Below, piece by piece: positions 51,500-60,483 of a DNA stretch of 64,000 nucleotides (position 1 is the first letter of the stretch; each line of letters opens with the position of its first letter). The translations under genes and the position numbers were made by a program. The notes below the pieces were generated by a model. The model made no database searches and had not been told where the DNA came from. It worked only from the letters and a program-made list of their open reading frames with translations. Source of the DNA: Planctomycetota bacterium (lineage in GTDB: Bacteria; Planctomycetota; UBA8742; UBA2392); contig JADKGX010000001.1 of assembly GCA_016722065.1 (NCBI GenBank), forward strand, positions 2,604,001 through 2,668,000, in the 5' to 3' direction.

Positions 51500-53233
51500 A
51501 TGAAAGCAGCGCGCACCAAGCCGCAGACGCCAAGCATCCACTACACCGTGTCGATGCCTGACCCGACCAGCCACACCTTTCACGTCGACGTGCACGCACA
51601 CGGTGTTGGTTCCTCGCCGGTTCTGGCGTTTCCGGTCTGGACGCCCGGCAGTTACAAGCTGCGCGAGTTCGGCAAGAACGTCAGCGGCTTTGCGGTCAAA
51701 GGCGGACAACACGAGTTGCTGGACAAACAGCGCTACGCCGTTGCAGGAGCCAAGGGCGGCGAGTTCCGCGCCAGTTTTCGCGTGTATGCCGACGAGCTTT
51801 CCGTGCGCACCCCGCACCTGGACGAAACCCACGGGTTCTTTCTGGGCACGAACCTGCTGCCGTTTCTGGAGGGTTCCACGGAGGGTCTGCCCGCAGCCTG
51901 TGTTTACGACATCACGATCCAGCCCTGGCGCAACTGGCAGGTTGCCACCAGCCTGCCATCGGCCGGCAAGAACACCTGGCGCGCGGCGCACTACGACATT
52001 CTGGGCGACACGCCCTTTGAAATCGGCACGCACAAAGTGCGCAGCTTCAAAGTGCGTGGCGTACGCCACGACGTGGCGTTTTATGGCTATGGCAACTTTG
52101 ACGCCGCCCGCATCGTGGCCGACACCGCAAAGGTGGTAGGAGCCCAGGCCAAGCTGTTTGGCGGCCTGCCCTATGACCGTTACCTTTTCATCCACCACAT
52201 TACGCCTGACAGCGGCGGCGGGCTGGAGCACTTGAACAGTTGCGTGTGCGGCTGGAACTCCTGGAAGTTCAAGGAAGAAGAAGACTACCAGGCCTTTATC
52301 CGGCTGGTCAGCCACGAGTTCTTTCACGCCTGGAACGTCAAGCGCACGCGGCCGGCCGTGCTGGGGCCGTTCAATTACTCGCGTGAACAATACACGCGCG
52401 CGCTGTGGGTCATGGAAGGTCTGACGCAATACTACGAACGCATCTGGTGCGCCCGCGCCGGCGTAACCAAGCCTGAACGCGTGCTGCGAAGTTTCGCCGA
52501 AAACATCGAGCGCGAAGACCGCCGCCCCGGCCGCAAGGTAATGTCGCTGGAGGACGCAAGCTGGCTGGCCTGGACCAAGCTGTATCTGGCCGACGAAGAC
52601 TACGTCAACACCGGCGTAAGCTACTACTCGCGAGGTGCGCAGGTGGGGCTGCTGCTGGACGCAAAGATCCGCGCCTTGACCGGCGGCGCCCGTAATCTGG
52701 ACCACGTCATGAAGCTGGCCTTTCAGCGATTTGGCTGGCCCAAGCCCGGGTTTGCGGAGCGCGGCTTTGAAGCCCTGTGCGAAGAAGTGGCCGGGCAAAA
52801 ACTGACCCGCTTCTGGCGCGATCACGTGCAGGGTACGCGCGAGCTGAAGTACGACGAATTCCTGGATGTGTACGGGCTGGAGTTTCACCGCGAGAACGAC
52901 AAGCCCAAGCCCTGGCTTGGCTTGACGCTGAGTGGAAACCGAGTCTCGGCTGTCTTTGCCGACGGCCCGGGCCGCAAGGCCGGGTTGCAGGCGCGGGACG
53001 AAATCATTGCTGTCAACAGCAACCGCACAGAGGGCAAGGCGCTGGATGACCGCTTGGCCGAATTGCCAACCGGCAAGCCCGCCAGCCTTGCGGTGTTTCG
53101 GCGCCAGCGGCTGGTGCAGGCAGAGATCACGCCGCAACCGGAGCCGGCCTCGGCGTTGCAACTGCGCCAGGTCAAGAAGCCCACAGCAGCCCAAAAGAGG
53201 AACTTCAAAAGCTGGCTGGGCGTGCGTATCTAG
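51500..53233 (+). CDS. M61-family glycyl aminopeptidase with C-terminal PDZ domain
   Basis: 577 residues. The N-terminal beta domain (about 10-170) leads to a gluzincin catalytic part: HEFFHAWN (about 273) gives the two zinc His and catalytic Glu of HExxH, and the third ligand Glu is in VMEGLTQYYE about 30 residues later. A PDZ domain (about 475-545: PWLGLTLSGNRV, AGLQARDEIIAVNSNR) follows. M61 enzymes remove Gly or Ala from peptide N-termini. ATG at 51500 has GGAG 7 bases upstream and no signal peptide, so cytoplasmic. Confidence 0.92.
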   Translation: MKAARTKPQTPSIHYTVSMPDPTSHTFHVDVHAHGVGSSPVLAFPVWTPGSYKLREFGKNVSGFAVKGGQHELLDKQRYAVAGAKGGEFRASFRVYADELSVRTPHLDETHGFFLGTNLLPFLEGSTEGLPAACVYDITIQPWRNWQVATSLPSAGKNTWRAAHYDILGDTPFEIGTHKVRSFKVRGVRHDVAFYGYGNFDAARIVADTAKVVGAQAKLFGGLPYDRYLFIHHITPDSGGGLEHLNSCVCGWNSWKFKEEEDYQAFIRLVSHEFFHAWNVKRTRPAVLGPFNYSREQYTRALWVMEGLTQYYERIWCARAGVTKPERVLRSFAENIEREDRRPGRKVMSLEDASWLAWTKLYLADEDYVNTGVSYYSRGAQVGLLLDAKIRALTGGARNLDHVMKLAFQRFGWPKPGFAERGFEALCEEVAGQKLTRFWRDHVQGTRELKYDEFLDVYGLEFHRENDKPKPWLGLTLSGNRVSAVFADGPGRKAGLQARDEIIAVNSNRTEGKALDDRLAELPTGKPASLAVFRRQRLVQAEITPQPEPASALQLRQVKKPTAAQKRNFKSWLGVRI

Positions 53234-53311
53234 CAGGCCAGTCGATACAGGCACAGTCAGCACGGTGCCTTGCATGGCCACGATTGCTTGACACGGCTGG
53301 CCCGACGCGAG

Positions 53312-54601
53312 ATGCGCCGCTATCTTGCCGCGATGGAAGAGGCCGACTACCTGTTCCGCCATGCGGCGGTGCGCGACGCAGCCTACCACCTGCAATTGCC
53401 CAGCGAGCGCGCCCGGCTGCACAAGCACACGCTGGAGATTCTTGAAGGCCTGCTGCCCGCGCCCGATTTGAACCAGTACGCCACGGCCCTGGCGGACCAT
53501 GCCCAACTGGCGCAGGTGGGGGTTACCTGGCTGGGTGACGCGCTGCCCAGGAAAGAACTGGCCTACCTGCAATCAGCGGCCCAGGCCGCGGTTGCCCGCT
53601 ATGAAAACCAACTGGCCGCGGCGCTTTTCGACCGCCTTGCCACACACCCCGCTGCCAGCGCAGGCCAGCGCATCGATGCCATGATTGAGGGCGGCGTAAT
53701 CCTGTGGTTTGCCGGCCGCCGCCAGGCCGCAATTTTGCGCCTGGACGAAGCCGTTACCCGGGCCGCAGATGACCGTCGCCGGCTGGCGTTTGCATTGATT
53801 GAGCGCGGCACGCTGTACCGGGATTTGAACCAGACCGACCGCGCCGAACACGACCTGACTGCGGCTCTGCAGGCCGCGCAACAGTGCAGCGACGAATCGC
53901 TTCAGTTGCGCGCCCTGGGCAACCTGTGCACGGTGCGCCAGGCCGGCAAAAACGGTGCCGAAGTCGAAGCCCTGTACGCGCCGGTGCTGGAACTGGCCAG
54001 ACGCCTGAACAACTCCCGCGCCGTGGGCATCAGCCTGGGCCAGATCGCCCAGGGCTGGCTGGATCTTGGCGATTACCGCAAGGCCGAATCGCTGTTGCTG
54101 CAGTCGCTGGACCTGCTGCGCGGCGCAGGCGACCTGATGAACATGGCTGTGATGCTTTCCACCCTGGGCAGCGCGTTCTTGCGCCGCCACGACGGCGACG
54201 TGCGCGGGGCGCGCCAGCGCGCGGTCTCGTACTTTCGTGAAGCGATTCGCGTCAATCTGGATATCGGCAACCGCCCGCAACAGGCGGAGGCAAAGGCCGG
54301 CCTGGCACGCGCCTGCCTGGAACTCGGCCTGGAACTGGAAGCCGAGACAACGGCACTGGCGGCTGTTTCGGACGGCCGCGAACTTGGCAAGAGCGCCGCG
54401 GTTGCGAGCGGGCTGGACATTCTGGGATTGATCTGGGCGGGGCGCGGCAACACCCATCAGGCGGAAGTCGACTGGCGGGAATCCCTGGCCCTGTCTGCCC
54501 CGGGCAGCAGTGCAGCGCGCCAAACGCGGGCGCAGCTTGTCACGCTGCTGCGCAAGGCAGGACGTCATCGCGATGCCGAGTTGGTGGAAACCACAGCGTG
54601 A
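53312..54601 (+). CDS. TPR-repeat protein resembling the C-terminal part of an AAA/adenylate-cyclase-type regulator
   Basis: 429 residues from ATG 53312; ATG 53333 and TTG 53270 are alternatives. It starts with YLFRHAAVRDAAYHLQLPSERARLHKH, a segment normally located just after the ATPase domain of LuxR/AAA signal ATPases. Then tandem TPR-like helical repeats run to the end (AGQRIDAMIEGGVILWFAGRR, GNLCTVRQAGKNGAEVEALY, and so on). The NTPase part is absent upstream, so it is either a stand-alone helical scaffold or a truncated larger gene. It follows M61 by 78 bases. Confidence 0.78.
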   Translation: MRRYLAAMEEADYLFRHAAVRDAAYHLQLPSERARLHKHTLEILEGLLPAPDLNQYATALADHAQLAQVGVTWLGDALPRKELAYLQSAAQAAVARYENQLAAALFDRLATHPAASAGQRIDAMIEGGVILWFAGRRQAAILRLDEAVTRAADDRRRLAFALIERGTLYRDLNQTDRAEHDLTAALQAAQQCSDESLQLRALGNLCTVRQAGKNGAEVEALYAPVLELARRLNNSRAVGISLGQIAQGWLDLGDYRKAESLLLQSLDLLRGAGDLMNMAVMLSTLGSAFLRRHDGDVRGARQRAVSYFREAIRVNLDIGNRPQQAEAKAGLARACLELGLELEAETTALAAVSDGRELGKSAAVASGLDILGLIWAGRGNTHQAEVDWRESLALSAPGSSAARQTRAQLVTLLRKAGRHRDAELVETTA

Positions 54602-54604
54602 AGG

Positions 54605-55426
54605 CTACTTCTTGTTTTCGGCCAGCGTGACCCACTTGGGGTCGGAAACGGCCTGTGCCTGCAGCAGGCTGGTTTGCTCGGCCGTGGTGGCAAGCGTCGG
54701 GAACATGCGCCAGGCCGTGCGACACTGGCCGCGCGGGTAATCCGCCGGAAAGCCCTCCACTTCCTGGCGCTGGGTCCAGAACTCGCCCGGCGGCGCCCAC
54801 AGCCGCATGCTGCCAATGGTGAACGTGCAGGCACTGATCCAGTGACGTTGCTCCTGTTGCACGCGCAGCAGATAGGCAAACAACTGGGGGTTACCCTGGC
54901 GCTGCGGGATCTCGAGTGTGCACAGGCAGGCTGCGTCAACAAGTTCCCCTTCACGCAGCAGCACGGGCACCACCTGGCCCGGGCCGGTCAGGCGCTCCGA
55001 TTGCGCAAAGACCAGTCTGCGTCCCGGCGCCAGGTGTTGCAGCAGCCCGGTTACGCTTTCGCCGGCTGCAAACAGGCGCGCGTTTTTCATGAAGTGAACT
55101 TCTTCGGCGTAGACGCGCGCAATGCTTACACTCAAACCGTCTATGACGAGGTCGGGTTCTGTTTCGTGCATGGGTGGTTTCTCAGATACGCCCAGGTACT
55201 GGTCGCCAAGCCACACCTTGGCGCCTTCGGGCGCTGCGATCACGAAGCTCTTGGCGAACCGATGGTCCAGCACCCGCACAAACATGGCGTCGCGCAGGTC
55301 GCCCCAGGCTGCCATCACAATGCAGAACACCAGTGAAAACACCAGCAGCCCGGCAAATCCCGTGCGCACAACGCGCAGCGCGGGCGGGATTGGCTTTTCT
55401 GCGGGCGTTACGACGGGTTCGGCCAT
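54605..55426 (-). CDS. Membrane-anchored protein of unknown function
   Basis: 273 residues. One N-terminal membrane helix (about 20-42, VRTGFAGLLVFSLVFCIVMAAWG) and a large outside domain with beta segments (KVWLGDQYLG, LVFAQSERLTGPGQVVPVLL) and paired Cys (ACLCTL, SACTF, GQCR). No family recognised. ATG at 55426. It converges with the TPR gene, with 3 bases between the stops. Confidence 0.6.
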   Translation of the reverse strand: MAEPVVTPAEKPIPPALRVVRTGFAGLLVFSLVFCIVMAAWGDLRDAMFVRVLDHRFAKSFVIAAPEGAKVWLGDQYLGVSEKPPMHETEPDLVIDGLSVSIARVYAEEVHFMKNARLFAAGESVTGLLQHLAPGRRLVFAQSERLTGPGQVVPVLLREGELVDAACLCTLEIPQRQGNPQLFAYLLRVQQEQRHWISACTFTIGSMRLWAPPGEFWTQRQEVEGFPADYPRGQCRTAWRMFPTLATTAEQTSLLQAQAVSDPKWVTLAENKK

Positions 55427-55458
55427 GGCGGCAGGCTAGCAGCCACGGCCCGGTGGGG

Positions 55459-56310
55459 CTACTTGGTAGGGCCGTCCCAGGGCATCGGGTTGTGCACCGG
55501 GCGCTCCGGCCCTGCAAAGGCGGAGTGACAGGTGCGGCAGGCGGCCGTCATGTTGGTGTAGGCCTCTGATAGCCCCTGCTTGCGTTCGGCCCGTGCCAGT
55601 TCGACCAGCGCGTCGGCATTTTGCTGTACTGTGCGCCACAACTCGGCACGGGTTTTGGCCATGCCGGAAATCTGTTCCACCTGGCGCAACGCTTCAGGTT
55701 TGTTCCAGGCCTTGAGTGCAGTTTCCGCGGCCTGGAACTGCTTCCACATGGATTGCATCACGACCCGGTTGGGAATCTCGGGCGGCGGTTCTTTGTCGGT
55801 TTCCATTTCCATGCCCAGCTTGATCTGGTTGGCTTTCCAGGCATCAATCGTGTGCAGAGTGACGTGCAGATATGCTGGCGACCAGGTGGCCATGTGGCAG
55901 CCGTCGCAGCTCAGGCCCAGTTCGCGCATTTCTTCCGTGGCACCGGGGCGGTCGTCGTCTTCCATGGCCATTTGCAGCATCTGGGCGTGGTCAGCAATTC
56001 CCTTCCAGAAGCCGTGCATCAGCCCGGCACGCCGCGAGATATCGGCCGCCGAGGCATAGATCTCATTGAAGGTCGGGCGCGCGTCGCCGCGACCGGCGCT
56101 GACAAGCCGGTTGGCATCCAGCCACAAGTGGCGCATGTGGGCCTTGAACTGCGAGCGATAGGGCCACAGGTTGTCACTTTGGTCGTCCCAGCTTGGGGGC
56201 TTTGCGACTGGTGCCACGGGTTCGTTGTTGGATTCGCTGTGCCCGGTGCAACTTGCCACTGCGCAGGTCACAGCGGACAGCAACAGTAGCCCACAAATCA
56301 GCCTGGACAT
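55459..56310 (-). CDS. Diheme cytochrome c lipoprotein
   Basis: 283 residues. Lipoprotein signal with Cys near 20 (CAVASC). Two haem-attachment motifs: CDGCH (about 133) and CRTCH (near 260). The rest is helical and resembles class II/cytochrome c' family and multiheme electron carriers (NLWPYRSQFKAHMRHLW). Periplasmic electron transfer is likely; partners unknown. ATG at 56310 has GGAG 5 bases upstream. Confidence 0.85.
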   Translation of the reverse strand: MSRLICGLLLLSAVTCAVASCTGHSESNNEPVAPVAKPPSWDDQSDNLWPYRSQFKAHMRHLWLDANRLVSAGRGDARPTFNEIYASAADISRRAGLMHGFWKGIADHAQMLQMAMEDDDRPGATEEMRELGLSCDGCHMATWSPAYLHVTLHTIDAWKANQIKLGMEMETDKEPPPEIPNRVVMQSMWKQFQAAETALKAWNKPEALRQVEQISGMAKTRAELWRTVQQNADALVELARAERKQGLSEAYTNMTAACRTCHSAFAGPERPVHNPMPWDGPTK

Positions 56311-56349
56311 TCGTTCTCCGTACAACACGGCGATACAACACGGCGACGC

Positions 56350-56378
56350 AAAACGGGGACAGGGCAACCCCGTCCCCG
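56350..56378 (-). terminator. Terminator after the thioredoxin-like gene
   Basis: CGGGGAC pairs with GTCCCCG around an 11-base loop, followed on the minus strand by TTTT. It lies 22 bases after the stop. Confidence 0.75.
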
Positions 56379-56400
56379 CGTTGAGTTCTATCTGGTTTCA

Positions 56401-57219
56401 CTAACCCTGCGCGCCGGCTTTCTTGACCGCCTGGGCGATTTCAGCTTCCACGTCGGTGCCTGCAAACACTTTGTTCAAATCGGCCAGCTTGGACCTGTCG
56501 GTTCCGGCTTCGGCCAGTTGCTTGCGGCCTGCGGCCAGGATCTCCGCGTACAGCTTGCTCGCTGCTTCGGCCTCGGCGTAGCCGACAAGGTCTTTCTTGA
56601 ACACCTTGTGCAGTGTTGCAATCGCTTCGGCCACGTTGCCGTCGTCGCGCGCCTTGGCGGCGGTTTCGGTCAAATCCTTGACGGCCAGCCGCACTTCCCG
56701 GAAGTGCTTGCCGGTGGTCTTTACGACCTCGGCCAGTTCCTTGGCTGTGGTGCGCCGGTACTCGTTGCCGAACTTGTCGGTCACGACAAACAGGTCGGCT
56801 TCCTTTACACCGTAGGCCGACCACAAATCGGCCGCGGCAAGGCGGCTTTGGGGCACGCGGGTCTGTGTGAAGACAGTGGATTCTTCGGGCTGCGTCACGC
56901 GAACGCCGATCACGGCTTCGGCCTTGGCCAGCTCGCCAAGGTCAGTTTCGCCCAGCCACTCGCTGGTGCGCAAGCGGTTGCCAAAATAAAGCACCACGAC
57001 CTGTGACTTCTCGCGGGCCTGTTTGAAAGTCTCTTCTGTCGGATCTTGCCAGCTGATGGTGACGACCTCGTCACGTTGTTGCTGGCCTCACGTACTGGCC
57101 GAACCGGCCGTGTCTCCTGTGCGTCAGGATCCTCAACCGTAGGCTGTGCGGGGCAGCATCGTCTGAATGCCGATGGCGGCAACCAGAGCTGCACCCAGAA
57201 TCAGGGCCTTGCGTTTCAT
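56401..57219 (-). pseudogene. Secreted thioredoxin-like protein with two compensating frameshifts
   Basis: ATG 57219 (site GGAGAACAGC) begins a signal peptide MKRKALILGAALVAAIGIQTMLP. In frame it stops at TGA 57135-57133. The next frame continues (PAQPTVEDPDAQETRPV, REASNNVT), then the first frame resumes at EVVTISWQDPTEETF, KSQVVVLYFGNRL and runs to the stop. One extra C in the run at 57150-57153 and one missing base near 57072-57085 explain both shifts. Restored length is about 272 residues. The middle (VVVLYFGN, ADLFVVTDKFGNEYRR) is thioredoxin-like but without CxxC; the C-terminus is helical. It may be a lesion or a consensus error. Confidence 0.65.
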
Positions 57220-57287
57220 GCTGTTCTCCTGTCCGCACCTGCTTTGCTGGCAGAGAATATAACGAAAAACGCGGGCAGGTGTTCGAA

Positions 57288-58349
57288 CTAAATCCCCAGC
57301 CAGCGCCGCACGTGCGCGGGTGCCAGCTGCAGTTTCTGCGGGTCATCCGGTGGCAGTGGCACCGAACTTTTGGTCGACCAGAACAGCAACGGGCCGGCCA
57401 GTGTGCGGGCAAGGTCGGCCAGCGCAGCGCCAGACTTGCCTGCATAGGTTGTGTCCAGCGGGGGCCCGCCTTTGTCGGCAAACACTTGCGCGATTTCCAG
57501 GCCGCCGCGCGTTGGCTTGCCATAGCCCTTTCCCAGATAGCGCCCGTGCATGGCAAGGCGCGGCAGACCGGCCGGGTCCAGCGTCGGCCCACCCCGTTGC
57601 GCAATGGCCAGCAGCGTTCGGCGCGCCAGACCCACCACGCGAAACCGCGCCGTGACCGGCCAGGGTGTCACGCGCACACTGTGAATCACCGGCAAATCAC
57701 CGGGCCACAGGCCAATGTGACTGGCCAGGCACAAGCCCGCCATCAGGCCTGCGGTAGTGCAGGTGCTGCCCACGGCCAGCACAATGTGGGCTGGTGCCGG
57801 CATCAAGCCGGACTTCACCTGCTGGGCGAGTTCCAACGCTGCGCTGGCGTGCCCAAAGGCCCCCAGGGGCACGGCGCCGCCTGGCGGCATGACGTAGCTG
57901 CCGCCAGCCAGCTTCAAGCGCAGAATGTGAAACGGAAACGTAGCAATCGTGCGCAGTGCAAGTACGCCATCGGCGTGGCTCAAACTTGCGCGCAGATTAT
58001 CGGTGGCGGTTGCGGTGGCCGGTTGCGGAAACAGCAGCGCACGGACTTCGAGCCCCGCACGACGGCCATGCAACACAGCCGCCAGCGCGTGGTTGCTGCC
58101 GTAGGCGCCCAGACCCCAAAGGCGCGTAAATCCCTGGGCCTTCATGTTGGCCAGCAGGAACTCCAGTGTGCGTACTTTGTTGCCGCCGTAAATCGGGCTG
58201 CTTTGGTCCTCACGCTTGACCCAGGCCGCACCCAGAAAGGGCAGCGGCTGTACCGGCGTGGGGTATTGGCCCAGGCAAAGGTGGGGGGCAGAAAAGCCCG
58301 GAACCAGTGCCAGCAGCGGGTTGGTCAAGGGTGGTTGCGGCGCGTTCAT
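57288..58349 (-). CDS. PLP-dependent D-cysteine desulfhydrase/ACC-deaminase family enzyme
   Basis: 353 residues, fold-type II PLP enzyme. The Schiff-base Lys is in SPIYGGNKVRTLEFLL (about 55). GAYGSNHALA and a Ser/Thr-rich phosphate loop (VGSTCTTAG) follow, as in D-cysteine desulfhydrase or ACC deaminase; the exact substrate is not set. The ATG at 58349 overlaps the previous stop by one base (TGATG). It is co-transcribed with the small protein before it. Confidence 0.82.
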   Translation of the reverse strand: MNAPQPPLTNPLLALVPGFSAPHLCLGQYPTPVQPLPFLGAAWVKREDQSSPIYGGNKVRTLEFLLANMKAQGFTRLWGLGAYGSNHALAAVLHGRRAGLEVRALLFPQPATATATDNLRASLSHADGVLALRTIATFPFHILRLKLAGGSYVMPPGGAVPLGAFGHASAALELAQQVKSGLMPAPAHIVLAVGSTCTTAGLMAGLCLASHIGLWPGDLPVIHSVRVTPWPVTARFRVVGLARRTLLAIAQRGGPTLDPAGLPRLAMHGRYLGKGYGKPTRGGLEIAQVFADKGGPPLDTTYAGKSGAALADLARTLAGPLLFWSTKSSVPLPPDDPQKLQLAPAHVRRWLGI

Positions 58350-58705
58350 CAGGCTGGCAGCCGCGCAATCAGCCATACCAGCCCGAAACACAAGAACGGC
58401 ACAGAGGCCAAGGACAGCATCAGGCTGTTGGACGGAAAGGATTCCCCAAAGCGCTGCGCACCTCTCGGCGCCGGGCCGAAATCCATAACCAGCACGCGGC
58501 GCGGGGCCGGTGTCGTGCGAGTGGCAGCCGACGAATAGCCCAGGTTCAGTTCTGGTGGTGCAAGCCAGCGTTCTTCTGCCTCGGCCTGGACAGGTGCATC
58601 CAGCGGCCCGCCTGCGGGCTCCAGCAGCAATACTTCAACCTCATAGCCGTGCAGCGTGGCAAGGTCGGAAGAATCAACGGGCAAGTCGGTAAAGATGGTG
58701 GTCAT
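58349..58705 (-). CDS. Small tail-anchored protein
   Basis: 118 residues, not recognised. A soluble N-terminal part with acidic residues (VEVLLLEPAGGPLDAPVQAEAEE) ends in one C-terminal membrane helix (SLASVPFLCFGLVWLIARLP). It overlaps the PLP enzyme gene by one base. Confidence 0.6.
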   Translation of the reverse strand: MTTIFTDLPVDSSDLATLHGYEVEVLLLEPAGGPLDAPVQAEAEERWLAPPELNLGYSSAATRTTPAPRRVLVMDFGPAPRGAQRFGESFPSNSLMLSLASVPFLCFGLVWLIARLPA

Positions 58706-58785
58706 CGCTGGCCTCAGGCCCATTGTCCCAGTTTGCGCGGCCCGCACACAACAGAAAAGAAACAGCAATGGCCGATCCGCAAAGT

Positions 58786-59685
58786 CTAAGTGGCCGGCGC
58801 AGGGCGCGGACGCACCACGCGGGTGATCTTGAGCCCTTCGCGCAGCAATTCAATGCTCAACTCACTGCCCTGGCCCAGCACCATCACGCGCGACAGGTCA
58901 TCCACAGTGCGCAAGCCCGCGCCGTTTGCGGAAAGCAGCACGTCGCCCTCACGAATGTCGGCCATGCGGGCCGGGCCGTCTTGCTGGGTGCGAAACACCC
59001 GTACCGCGCGGGTGGTGTTGAACTCGGCACGTTGTTCATGCGGCAATTCAATGCCTGCGGCAAACACGCCCAGCACGGGCCGGACGACGCCGCCGTCACG
59101 AATCAGAATCGCCGCCACCCAGCTTGCGGTCTGCGCGGGCACGGCAAAACCAATGCCCTGGGCGAACGGAATGATTGCCGTGTTCACGCCAATCACTTCG
59201 CCGGCCATGTTGACCAGCGGGCCGCCGCTGTTGCCGGGGTTGATGGCGGCGTCCGTCTGGATCAGGCCTTCAAACAACTGCTGCTGGCCTTGCAGGGTGC
59301 GGTCAATGGCGCTGACCACACCCAGCGCCACGGAACGCTGAAAGCCCAGCGGGTTGCCAATGGCCAGCGCAAGTTGCCCGACGCGAACCGAATCGGCCGA
59401 TGCCAGTGGCAGTGTTGCCAGGCCGCGGCGCGGCACGCGCACCACGGCAAGGTCTGATCGTTCATCGCGGCCAGCGACTTCGCCCTTGTGCTGGCTGCCG
59501 TCCTCAAAGCTGATGCGCACTTCTTTGGCGCCATCGACTACGTGGGCGTTGGTCAGCACATAGCCATCCTGGGCCAGCACAAAGCCAGAGCCATGGCCCC
59601 GACCGTGCTCCACACTGACCACAGCGGGCGCTGTAGCAGCCACCAGGTTTTCCAGATCACGCGAAAGCGCCGACAGACCGGACAT
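58786..59685 (-). CDS. HtrA/DegP-like serine protease without signal peptide, with PDZ domain
   Basis: 299 residues. Catalytic triad: His in LTNAHVV (about 50), Asp in SDLAVV (about 82) and Ser in INPGNSGGPL (about 155). A C-terminal PDZ-like domain includes IREGDVLLSANG. The ATG at 59685 has AGGAG 7 bases upstream; no signal peptide or membrane helix precedes the protease, unlike most DegP. So it may be cytoplasmic. Length is near the shorter HtrA class (one PDZ). Confidence 0.87.
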   Translation of the reverse strand: MSGLSALSRDLENLVAATAPAVVSVEHGRGHGSGFVLAQDGYVLTNAHVVDGAKEVRISFEDGSQHKGEVAGRDERSDLAVVRVPRRGLATLPLASADSVRVGQLALAIGNPLGFQRSVALGVVSAIDRTLQGQQQLFEGLIQTDAAINPGNSGGPLVNMAGEVIGVNTAIIPFAQGIGFAVPAQTASWVAAILIRDGGVVRPVLGVFAAGIELPHEQRAEFNTTRAVRVFRTQQDGPARMADIREGDVLLSANGAGLRTVDDLSRVMVLGQGSELSIELLREGLKITRVVRPRPAPAT

Positions 59686-59742
59686 TGCGGGCTCCTGCAA
59701 AAGACTTGCAAAAGCCCAAACGCCGGCAATTGGCAGTCTATT

Positions 59743-60483
59743 TCAAGGTGCTTCGGCAAGGGACTGCACGGCCTGTTGGGTGGTTTGCGCCACCTGGTCC
59801 CAGCCTGGGCGGTCATTGCTGGTTTGCGCAAAGTGCAGCGGTTGGCCTACGTGCAACTTGATCTTGCGCCAGCGGGGTATGCGTGCGCCGGGCGGTGCGG
59901 CCTCAAAGGCGCCAGCAATGTGGCACGGAATCACGGGCACATCGGCGCCGGCCACCAGCATGCCAAGGCCGGGTTTGAAGCGGTCCATGGTTCCGTCGCG
60001 CGAACGCTTGCCTTCCGGGAACAGCACAAAACCTGCCGGTTCCGAAAGCAGCCGCTGGCGCAGATCGGCCAGTGCGTGGCTGCAGTTTCGCTTGCGCCAG
60101 ATGGGCAGCGCGTTGAGACACAACGAAGCAAACAGGCTGACGCCCGGGCGTTCAAAGAACACGTCGCCCGCAGCCACCGGAAAAATGTGGTCGCGAAGCC
60201 GCACCGGAAGCCGCGCCGCCAGCACCAGCACATCCAGGTGGCTTGCATGGTTGGCAACGATCACAAAGGGAAGCTTGCGCGGCAGGTTTTCGGCGCCGCT
60301 GATCTGCAAGCGGTGCGCCAGGCGTAAGTACAGCCGCACCCAGGCCCACCACAGCTGGTGCAGCAGCGTGGCAACCAGGCCGGATTCGCGTTGCAGGCTG
60401 CGCGCGCGGTCTTGCGGTGGCACGCCCAGATCACGCGAGGGCTGATACTGCCACGAAGGCGGGTTAGGCGATTCGGCGCTCAT
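59743..60483 (-). CDS. 1-acyl-sn-glycerol-3-phosphate acyltransferase (PlsC family)
   Basis: 246 residues. Motifs NHASHLD (HX4D) and FPEGKRSRDG identify PlsC-type acyltransferases, and PVIPCHIAG-like segments follow. It would add a fatty acid to lysophosphatidate. ATG at 60483 overlaps the cdsA-like stop (ATGA). The first ~60 residues are soluble or interfacial. It completes a three-gene lipid operon. Confidence 0.9.
   Translation of the reverse strand: MSAESPNPPSWQYQPSRDLGVPPQDRARSLQRESGLVATLLHQLWWAWVRLYLRLAHRLQISGAENLPRKLPFVIVANHASHLDVLVLAARLPVRLRDHIFPVAAGDVFFERPGVSLFASLCLNALPIWRKRNCSHALADLRQRLLSEPAGFVLFPEGKRSRDGTMDRFKPGLGMLVAGADVPVIPCHIAGAFEAAPPGARIPRWRKIKLHVGQPLHFAQTSNDRPGWDQVAQTTQQAVQSLAEAP

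Noticed and set aside
51338..53572. A 744-codon open frame opposite the M61 peptidase gene
   Set aside because: Antisense shadow; the plus strand has the zinc motif, ribosome site and PDZ domain.
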